Below are positions 1 through 5,165 of a stretch of DNA of 8,459 bases, one piece after another. Position numbers and translations under genes: made by a program. Within the stretch, counting starts at the first letter, position 1; each line of letters starts with the position of its first letter. The DNA is from Lentisphaeraceae bacterium (GTDB lineage: Bacteria; Verrucomicrobiota; Kiritimatiellia; RFP12; UBA1067): the NCBI GenBank assembly GCA_004551905.1, contig SFPL01000001.1, positions 1 to 8,459 on the forward strand, in the 5' to 3' direction. A model generated the notes under the pieces. The model saw only the letters and a list, made by a program, of their open reading frames with translations, was not told where the DNA came from and did no database searches.

Positions 1-35
1 ATAAAAGTCAAGTTTCGCGCCTCGCCCGCCCGGAT

Positions 36-65
36 TGGCTGCTGGACGCTGGCTACTGGCTGCTG
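36..65. repeat. Heptanucleotide tandem repeat, about 4.3 copies
   Basis: Four consecutive 7-base units read TGGCTGC, TGGACGC, TGGCTAC, TGGCTGC, followed by a partial TG. Two units are identical and the other two differ at one or two positions. The array lies outside any gene, just before a long hairpin. Short heptamer repeats of this kind occur in intergenic DNA of several bacteria. No function can be read from it here. Confidence 0.6.
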
Positions 66-73
66 AAACACTT

Positions 74-136
74 CCGACGCGTCAAAATTTCGTTCTCATC
101 CGCGTCAGCGGGGAGAAGGAAATTTTGATGCGTCGG
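74..136. repeat. Long near-perfect inverted repeat (hairpin)
   Basis: Positions 74-97 pair with 113-136 over 24 positions: 22 Watson-Crick pairs, one G-T (81/129) and one G-G mismatch (92/118). After a bulged A at 98, an inner stem (99-103 with 108-112) closes on the loop GTCA (104-107). Both non-Watson-Crick pairs that can still form (81/129 and 99/112) are G-U only if the plus strand is transcribed, so a plus-strand RNA would be the more stable. There is no T-tract after it, so it is not a canonical intrinsic terminator. It could be a repetitive extragenic palindrome, a miniature mobile element, or the 3' end of an upstream transcript. Confidence 0.75.
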
Positions 137-159
137 CCGTAACGCGCCGCCCGGTGGGG

Positions 160-189
160 TTGACTTCGAGGTCGGAAAAAGGGTATAAT
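160..189 (+). promoter_or_regulatory. Sigma70-type promoter of the V-ATPase operon
   Basis: TTGACT (160-165) is followed after 18 bases by a consensus TATAAT (184-189). Transcription should start near 196 and give a leader of about 33 bases before the ATG at 229. A Shine-Dalgarno-like AAGGA (219-223) lies 5 bases before that ATG. The promoter sits inside an upstream in-frame extension that starts with ATG at 154, which argues that the true start is 229. Confidence 0.8.
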
Positions 190-228
190 CAACCTCAATT
201 GACCCCAAGCGAGAAGCGAAAGGACATC

Positions 229-795
229 ATGGAAGACCTGCAGAGTCTTTTAGAGAAGATAAACCGCGACGGCGTGGAGAAGGCCGACGCCGAGGCAAAG
301 CGCATCGTCGACGCCGCCAAGGCGCGCGCCGACGCGATCGTCAAGGAGGCGCGCGAGGCCGCCGCCAAGGAGAAGGCCGCCGCCGAGAAGGCCGCCGCCG
401 ACTACGCCGCGCGCGCTGCGGAGACGATCCGCCAAGGCGCGCGGGACGTCGTGCTCAAGGTCGAGGCGTCCGTGCGCACGCTTCTGGAGCGGACGCTCGC
501 CAGGGACGTGGAGACGGCGCTCGCCGACGAGCGCACCGCCTGCGACATCGTCGCCGAGGCCGTGCGCGCCGTGACCGGGCCCGCCGAAGTGGCGCTGCCG
601 GCGAAGCTCGTCCCCGCCGTCAAGGCCCGCCTCGCCGGCTGCCAGAACATCACCGTCGTCACGGACGACTCGGTCGGCGCCGGCTTCAGGGTGCGCACCG
701 AGGGACGCCGCGTGGAGAGCGACTTCACCGCCTCCGCGATCGCGGAGGAGATCGCGCGCCGCCTGCGCCCCGACCTCGCCAAGCTGCTGAAATGA
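229..795 (+). CDS. atpE: V-type ATP synthase subunit E (peripheral stalk)
   Basis: This 188-residue protein is subunit E of the V/A-type ATPase. It forms the peripheral stalk that ties the soluble A/B head to the membrane sector. Residues from about 14 to 75 are a long charged, alanine-rich helix (repeated A-K-E-A patterns), as expected for the stator coiled coil. The C-terminal half (about 80-188) is the globular head-binding part, with the family-like stretch TVVTDDSVGAGFRV before a helical end. The start at 229 is chosen from the AAGGA site and because the promoter lies directly upstream. It overlaps the next gene by four bases (ATGA), so the two are probably translationally coupled. Identification rests on the coiled-coil layout, the C-terminal motif and the position ahead of atpA. 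Confidence 0.88.
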   Translation: MEDLQSLLEKINRDGVEKADAEAKRIVDAAKARADAIVKEAREAAAKEKAAAEKAAADYAARAAETIRQGARDVVLKVEASVRTLLERTLARDVETALADERTACDIVAEAVRAVTGPAEVALPAKLVPAVKARLAGCQNITVVTDDSVGAGFRVRTEGRRVESDFTASAIAEEIARRLRPDLAKLLK

Positions 796-1277
796 CGGTC
801 GACTACATCGTCGCCAGCCTGCCGGCGCTCGCCTTCGGGGAGAAGGCGCCGATCTCGTGGGCGCGCTTCCGCGAGACGGTGGGCGACGACGCACTCGTCG
901 CCCGGCTCGAGCGGCGCTTTGCCGACCTTGAGGTGCAGCTGAGGAACGCCGCCGCCGCCGCGCGCGGCGGCGCGGACGACGCGCGCCCCGCCGACGGCTG
1001 CTCGCTCTACTGGCGCGACCGCGTCGCCGCGTGCTTCCAGGAGCGCGACGTCGCGAAGCGCCAGGACCTCATAGACCGCGCGTGGTGGGACGCCGCGGGC
1101 GAGCTCGCCTCGCCCGCCGACCCGCTCGGTGCCGGCGCGCTCGCCGCCTACGCCGTCCGGCTCAAGATCGCCCTCCGGCGCGACCGCGCCGACGCCGCGG
1201 CCGGCAACGCCGCCTTCGACGCCATCGCCGACGCCGCCACCCCCGTGTTTGGGCAGGACCGGGAGCAGAAAATCTGA
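792..1277 (+). CDS. DUF2764 family protein of the V-ATPase operon
   Basis: This 161-residue soluble protein has no signal peptide or membrane segment. The opening (YIVASLPALAFGE), the mid-protein DLEVQLRNAAAAARG and the later WWDAAGEL followed by YAVRLKIALRRDR resemble DUF2764. I recall that family sitting between atpE and atpA in V-ATPase operons of Chlamydiae and Bacteroidota. By position and helical character it may be a stand-in for the missing central-stalk C (AC39-like) subunit or an assembly factor, but this is inference. It starts at the ATGA overlap with atpE and has no convincing Shine-Dalgarno of its own, so it is likely translated by coupling. It ends 14 bases before the atpA start. 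It appears shorter than the homologues I remember, though I cannot verify lengths. Confidence 0.75.
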   Translation: MTVDYIVASLPALAFGEKAPISWARFRETVGDDALVARLERRFADLEVQLRNAAAAARGGADDARPADGCSLYWRDRVAACFQERDVAKRQDLIDRAWWDAAGELASPADPLGAGALAAYAVRLKIALRRDRADAAAGNAAFDAIADAATPVFGQDREQKI

Positions 1278-1291
1278 ACGGAGAATACCCA

Positions 1292-3061
1292 ATGACCGCA
1301 ACAGGAAAGATAGTAGTTGTAAACGGCAACATGATCACCGTCGCCTTCGACGGCGCGGTGGCGCAGAACGAGGTGGGCTACGCCATCTGCGGCGACAAGC
1401 GCCTCATGGCCGAGATCGTGCGCGTGCGCGGCTCGCGCTGCGACATGCAGGTGTTCGACTCCACCAGCGACCTGATGGTGGACGACAGGGTGGAGTTCAC
1501 CGGCGAGCTGCTCGCCGCCGAGCTCGGCCCCGGTATGCTCGCTCAGGTCTACGACGGGCTCCAGAACCCGCTCGCGGGGCTCGCCGAGGCGGCGGGCAAG
1601 ATCTCGAAGGACGCCTCCTACTTCCTCCAGCGCGGCATGTACCTGCCCGGGCTGCCGCGCGGCAGGAAGTGGGACTGGCACCCGACCGCCGAGCCCGGCT
1701 CGCGCGTCAGGGCCGGCGACCCCCTCGGCTGGGTCACCGAGGGCATATTCGACGGCAAGACCATGCCCGGCCACAAGATCATGGTCCCCTTCTCGCTCCG
1801 CGGCGCCTACACCGTGAAGCGCCTCGCCCCAGCCGGCGACTACACGGTGACCGACGATGTCGCCGTGCTCGCCGACACCTCGGGCTCCGAGGTCAAGGTG
1901 CAGATGCTCCAGCGCTGGCCGGTCAAGGTGCCGATCTCGTGCTTCGTCGAGCGCCTCGCCCCGGAGGAGACGCTCGAGACGACCGTCCGCACCATCGACA
2001 CCTTCTTCCCCGTGGCCGTCGGCGGCACCTACTGCATCCCCGGCCCCTTCGGCGCCGGCAAGACCGTCCTCCAGCAGACCACCGCGCGCTACGCCAAGGT
2101 CGACATCGTCATCTCCGCCGCGTGCGGCGAGCGCGCCGGCGAGGTGGTGGAGACGCTCAAGGAGTTCCCGGAGATCATTGACCCGAAGACGGGCCAGTCG
2201 CTGATGAAGCGCACAATCATCATCTGCAACACCTCGTCGATGCCGGTGGCGTCGCGCGAGGCGTCGGTCTACACCGCAGTGACGCTCGCCGAGTACTTCC
2301 GCCAGCAAGGGCTCAACGTCCTGGTGCTCGCGGACTCCACGAGCCGCTGGGCGCAGGCGATGCGCGAGCTCTCCGGCCGCCTCGAGGAGATCCCTGGCGA
2401 GGAGGCGTTCCCCGCCTACCTCGAGAGCCGCATCGCCGCGTTCTACGAGCGCGCCGGTCGCGTCAGGCTGCGCGACGGCTCCACCGGCTCGGTCACGATC
2501 GGCGGCACCGTCTCGCCCGCCGGCGGCAACTTCGACGAGCCCGTCACCCAGGCGACGCTCAAGGTGGTGGGCGGCTTCCACGGCCTCTCGCGCGCCCGCT
2601 CCGACGCGCGGCGCTATCCGGCCATCGACCCGCTCGAATCCTGGAGCCACTACCAGTCCGTCATCGAGCAGCCGCGGGTCGAGAAGGCGCGTGCTATCCT
2701 CCGCCGCGGCAACGAGATCAACCAGATGATGAAGGTCGTCGGCGAGGAAGGGACGAGCCTCGCGGACTTCACGATCTACCTGAAGGCGGAGTTCATAGAC
2801 GCGGTGTACCTGCAGCAGAATGCGTTCTCCGACTCCGACGCCTCCACCCCGGTCGCCCGCCAGAAGGTGATGTTCGACATGCTCGAGAAGGCGCTCGACG
2901 CCGACTTCGGCTTCGCTGACAAGGCCGCCGCCCGCCGCTTCTTCATGGAGCTGCAGCAGGCCTTCATCGACTGGAACGACAAGCCGTTCGAGTCCGGGGA
3001 GTTCAAGTCCGGCGCCGACTCGATCTCCGCGAAGATCGACTCCGTCGCCAAGCACGACTGA
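1292..3061 (+). CDS. atpA: V-type ATP synthase catalytic subunit A
   Basis: This 589-residue catalytic subunit hydrolyses or makes ATP in the head of the V/A-type rotary ATPase. The N-terminal beta-barrel (about 1-70) is followed by the A-subunit-specific insert (about 110-190, with HPTAEPGSRV). The nucleotide-binding domain has the A-type P-loop GPFGAGKT (251-258, Lys257), the catalytic GER (279-281), the ADSTSRWAQAMRE stretch, and the alpha/beta family signature PAIDPLESWS (443-452). The C-terminal helical domain runs to residue 589. All key residues look intact and the length is normal. GGAG (1280-1283) lies 8 bases upstream of the ATG at 1292; the open frame extends further upstream only as a high-GC artefact. 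The insert and P-loop identify it as A, not the non-catalytic B. No atpB, atpD, atpI or atpK follows. Confidence 0.97.
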   Translation: MTATGKIVVVNGNMITVAFDGAVAQNEVGYAICGDKRLMAEIVRVRGSRCDMQVFDSTSDLMVDDRVEFTGELLAAELGPGMLAQVYDGLQNPLAGLAEAAGKISKDASYFLQRGMYLPGLPRGRKWDWHPTAEPGSRVRAGDPLGWVTEGIFDGKTMPGHKIMVPFSLRGAYTVKRLAPAGDYTVTDDVAVLADTSGSEVKVQMLQRWPVKVPISCFVERLAPEETLETTVRTIDTFFPVAVGGTYCIPGPFGAGKTVLQQTTARYAKVDIVISAACGERAGEVVETLKEFPEIIDPKTGQSLMKRTIIICNTSSMPVASREASVYTAVTLAEYFRQQGLNVLVLADSTSRWAQAMRELSGRLEEIPGEEAFPAYLESRIAAFYERAGRVRLRDGSTGSVTIGGTVSPAGGNFDEPVTQATLKVVGGFHGLSRARSDARRYPAIDPLESWSHYQSVIEQPRVEKARAILRRGNEINQMMKVVGEEGTSLADFTIYLKAEFIDAVYLQQNAFSDSDASTPVARQKVMFDMLEKALDADFGFADKAAARRFFMELQQAFIDWNDKPFESGEFKSGADSISAKIDSVAKHD

Positions 3062-3065
3062 ACTG

Positions 3066-3083
3066 CCGCGGCAAACGCCGCGG
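3066..3083. other. GC hairpin between convergent operons
   Basis: CCGCGGC (3066-3072), loop AAAC, GCCGCGG (3077-3083): a perfect 7-bp stem filling most of the 26 bases between the stop codons of atpA and the oppositely directed pyrK-like gene. Neither strand has a T-run after the stem, so it is not a classical intrinsic terminator. Its position suggests a bidirectional 3'-end structure or a Rho-assisted termination site. Confidence 0.55.
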
Positions 3084-3087
3084 AGCC

Positions 3088-3873
3088 TCACTCCCAGACG
3101 AGGTCGGCGGCGGCGAAGACGGGACCGTCCACGCAGCAGCGCTCGTTTCCGCGGACAGTCCGCTTGATGCAGGCGTAGCAAGCGCCGACGCCGCAGACCA
3201 TGTGGCGGTCCATCGAAATCCACCCCGGCGCCTGCGCGGCGACGGCGCGTCCGGCGACGGCGCGGAGCATCGGGTCGGGCCCACACGCGAAGAGCTCAAA
3301 CGGCGCACCGGCCGCCTGGAGACGCGCTATCTCGGCGTCGAGCGGCACGGTGACGAACCCTTTCTCGCCGATGCCGCCGTCGTTGGTGGCGAGGAAAGTC
3401 CTAAGCCCCAGCGCCGGGAAGCGGTCTGCCGCCACCAGGTCGCCGGCGGTGCGGCCGCCGATGAACACCTCGATCCGCTCCGCCGCCACGCCGGCGGCGA
3501 GCAGTCGCCGCGCCAGCAGGTGAAGTGGGGCGGAGCCGTAGCCGCCGCCGACCAGGAGCGCAGTGCCGCGCACGGAGACCGGGAAGCCGCGGCCGAGGGG
3601 ACCCAGGACGTGCACTTCCGCGCCAACCCTGGCGGCAGCCAGCGCCTCGGTGCCGCGGCCGACCACCTTGTAGACGATCTCCAGCCGGTCGCCCTCGGCG
3701 TCAAAGATGCTGAACGGACGCCGCAGAGCGCTCGCCTCAAGCCCGGGCACGCGCAGGTGCACGAACTGGCCGGGCGCGGCGGCGGCGGCGATCGCCGGCG
3801 TCTTGAGCGCCAGGCGGCGGTAGCCGTGGCCGAGGTCCTCGGCGAGGACGACTTCGCCGGCCTCGTCGGTCAT
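3088..3873 (-). CDS. pyrK: Dihydroorotate dehydrogenase electron-transfer subunit (PyrK-like)
   Basis: This 261-residue FAD and [2Fe-2S] reductase is predicted to pass electrons from dihydroorotate dehydrogenase (PyrD type 1B) to NAD+ in pyrimidine synthesis. The ferredoxin-reductase fold shows PGQF (34-37), the FAD-binding RRPFSIFD (51-58), KVVGRGT (69-75), GPLGRGF (91-97) and the dinucleotide loop VGGGYGSAPL (108-117). The C-terminal iron-sulfur motif is Cys227, Cys232, Cys235 and Cys247, the last in CVDGPVF, which is typical of PyrK. A purine-rich stretch precedes the ATG, which overlaps the prfA stop by four bases (ATGA). PyrD is not next to it; the following gene is convergent. NfnA/SudB-type reductases share the layout, but the ending with CVDGPVF fits PyrK better. 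Confidence 0.85.
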   Translation of the reverse strand: MTDEAGEVVLAEDLGHGYRRLALKTPAIAAAAAPGQFVHLRVPGLEASALRRPFSIFDAEGDRLEIVYKVVGRGTEALAAARVGAEVHVLGPLGRGFPVSVRGTALLVGGGYGSAPLHLLARRLLAAGVAAERIEVFIGGRTAGDLVAADRFPALGLRTFLATNDGGIGEKGFVTVPLDAEIARLQAAGAPFELFACGPDPMLRAVAGRAVAAQAPGWISMDRHMVCGVGACYACIKRTVRGNERCCVDGPVFAAADLVWE

Positions 3874-4865
3874 GCCTCCGCCCCCTTCGCCTTCAGCGCC
3901 AGCTTCAGCCGCTCGTCGACGTCGTTGTTGTGCAGCGCCTCCAGGAGCTCGCCCATGTCGCCGTCGATGATCCGGTCCAGCGAGTAGAGGGTGAGGCCGA
4001 TGCGGTGGTCGGTCATGCGGTTCTGGGGGAAGTTGTAGGTGCGGATCTTGTCCGACCGGTCTCCGGAGCCGCGCAGGGTGAGCCGGTCGGCACCGATCTT
4101 CGTCTCCTCCTCGCGGCGCTTGAAGTCGAGGACGCGCGCCTTCAGGGTGGCGAGGCACTTCTCGCGGTTGCGGATCTGCGAGCGCTCGTCCTGGCAGACG
4201 GCGACGAGGCCGGTCGGCAGATGGGTCATCCGGACGGCCGACTCGGTCTTGTTGACGTGCTGGCCGCCGGCGCCGCCGGCGCAGAAGAGGTCGATGCGGA
4301 TGTCCTTCTCGGGGATCTCGATGTCGTCGGTCTCGTCCGCCTCGGGGAACACCACCACCGTGGCGGCGGAGGTGTGGATGCGACCCTGGGCCTCGGTCTC
4401 GGGGACGCGCTGGACGCGGTGGGCGCCGGACTCGAAGCGGAAGGCGCCGTAGGCGCCCTCGCTCTGGACGGTGAAGACGATCTCCTTGTAGCCGTCGAGC
4501 GAGGTCTGATTGGAGTGCATCACCGAGACCTTCCAGCCGCGGGCCTCGCAGTAGCGGCTGTACATGCGGAAGAGGTCGCCGGCGAAGAGCGCGGCCTCCT
4601 CGCCGCCGGTGCCGGCGCGGATCTCCATGACCGCGTTGCGGTCCTCAAGCGGGTCGGGCGGGAGCAGCGCGGCCGAGAGCTCGCGCTCCGTGGCCTCGCC
4701 GAGCTGCCAGGCGACGTAGGCGTAGTCGAGCTTCTTGAGGAAGCGGTAGTCGGCCAGCGTCGCCAGGTAGCGGCGCCGATCCTTCAAAACATCGGGGTCG
4801 CCCAGCTCCGCTTCCACGGAAGGCAGGCGACCCAGAACGTTCTCGACCTGTGCCTTGTCGACCAA
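3870..4865 (-). CDS. prfA: Peptide chain release factor 1 (RF1), short domain 1
   Basis: This 331-residue RF1 recognises UAA and UAG and triggers peptide release. The stop-codon motif is PET (155-157) within RVPETEAQGRIHTS, a P-x-T motif of RF1 rather than the SPF of RF2. The catalytic GGQ is at 200-202 in GAGGQHVNKTESAV, and the 45-residue spacing between the two equals that of E. coli RF1. The N-terminal domain is short: LLPPDP comes at about residue 68, roughly 30 residues earlier than usual, so the deletion lies in domain 1. The start is TTG. Extension upstream is impossible because the rpmE TAA lies two codons before it in the same frame. No proper Shine-Dalgarno spacing is present, suggesting reinitiation after rpmE. 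prmC, the usual downstream partner, is absent. Confidence 0.95.
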   Translation of the reverse strand: MVDKAQVENVLGRLPSVEAELGDPDVLKDRRRYLATLADYRFLKKLDYAYVAWQLGEATERELSAALLPPDPLEDRNAVMEIRAGTGGEEAALFAGDLFRMYSRYCEARGWKVSVMHSNQTSLDGYKEIVFTVQSEGAYGAFRFESGAHRVQRVPETEAQGRIHTSAATVVVFPEADETDDIEIPEKDIRIDLFCAGGAGGQHVNKTESAVRMTHLPTGLVAVCQDERSQIRNREKCLATLKARVLDFKRREEETKIGADRLTLRGSGDRSDKIRTYNFPQNRMTDHRIGLTLYSLDRIIDGDMGELLEALHNNDVDERLKLALKAKGAEA

Positions 4866-4880
4866 GCCTTACTTCGCGAA
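4863..4880 (-). promoter_or_regulatory. In-frame TAA-GGC-TTG junction between rpmE and prfA
   Basis: Read on the minus strand, rpmE ends AAG TAA, then GGC, then the prfA start TTG, all in one frame. The AAGG overlapping the stop is only one base from TTG, too close for normal initiation; GAAG six bases away is weak. This suggests termination-reinitiation coupling. It also means that reading through the UAA would make an L31-RF1 fusion. Confidence 0.7.
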
Positions 4881-5075
4881 CTTCGCGTAGCGCTTCTTGA
4901 ACGAGTCGACGCGGCCTTCGGTGTCGACCATGGTCTTCGCGCCGGTGAAGTAGGGGTGGCACGCCGAGCAGGTGTTGACCGTCATCTCCTTCTTGGTGGA
5001 GCGGGTGTGGAACACCTTGCCGCACGCACAGGTGATGGTGGCGTCTTCGTACTTAGGATGGATGTCGCTCTTCAT
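4869..5075 (-). CDS. rpmE: 50S ribosomal protein L31, zinc-binding type
   Basis: This 68-residue protein of the large ribosomal subunit begins MKSDIHPKYEDATITCACG, the typical bacterial L31 opening. It is the zinc-binding (C+) form: Cys16, Cys18, Cys36 and Cys39 (CAC and CSACHP) make a four-cysteine site. The basic C-terminal helix ends in KKRYAKFAK. The open frame continues upstream to 5135, but that part overlaps the promoter and is not conserved, so the ATG at 5073-5075 is chosen; a purine-rich AAGGGAAAGAG precedes it. It is the first gene of an rpmE-prfA-pyrK operon. Zinc-type L31 is often replaced by a cysteine-free paralogue under zinc starvation in other bacteria; no second copy is visible here. 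Confidence 0.96.
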   Translation of the reverse strand: MKSDIHPKYEDATITCACGKVFHTRSTKKEMTVNTCSACHPYFTGAKTMVDTEGRVDSFKKRYAKFAK

Positions 5076-5105
5076 TTTTCTCTTTCCCTTCTGAAAAGTC
5101 TGCGT

Positions 5106-5135
5106 AGTATACCATATTCCCGCCCGCCCGCGCAA
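5106..5135 (-). promoter_or_regulatory. Sigma70-type promoter of rpmE-prfA-pyrK
   Basis: On the minus strand TTGCGC (5135-5130), 18 bases, then TATACT (5111-5106). An extended -10 TGG stands directly upstream of the -10 box (5114-5112). The predicted start is near 5099, leaving a leader of about 24 bases. The -35 box lies inside a GC-rich hairpin (5119-5148). Confidence 0.7.
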
Positions 5136-5148
5136 GGCGGGGGGCGGG
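5119..5148. other. GC-rich hairpin after ppdK, overlapping the rpmE promoter
   Basis: Seven G-C pairs (5119-5125 with 5142-5148), one bulged base (5126) and five more pairs (5127-5131 with 5137-5141) close on the loop GCAAG. It lies 17 bases past the ppdK stop, where a terminator would be expected, but the minus strand continues with AATATGG rather than a T-tract. It may terminate ppdK poorly, or its DNA may simply be a G-rich spacer for the rpmE promoter. Confidence 0.45.
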
Positions 5149-5165
5149 ACGCTGCGGCCGGGCTG

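Noticed and set aside
154..228. A 25-residue upstream extension of the subunit E frame
   Set aside because: The TTGACT/TATAAT promoter lies inside it, there is no ribosome site before 154, and a good AAGGA precedes the ATG at 229.
1031..1291. An 87-codon upstream extension of the atpA frame
   Set aside because: It overlaps the DUF2764 gene, has an Arg/Pro-rich shadow translation, and the ATG at 1292 has a proper ribosome site and matches the family start.
1148..3286. A 712-codon open frame on the minus strand opposite atpA
   Set aside because: It is the antisense shadow of a well-conserved gene in GC-rich DNA, has low-complexity Arg/Ala/Gly/Val-rich translation, and shows no recognisable motif.
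4869..5135. A longer L31 starting at 5135
   Set aside because: The first 20 residues overlap the rpmE promoter, and L31 proteins begin at the MK-(S/D)-x-IHP segment chosen here.
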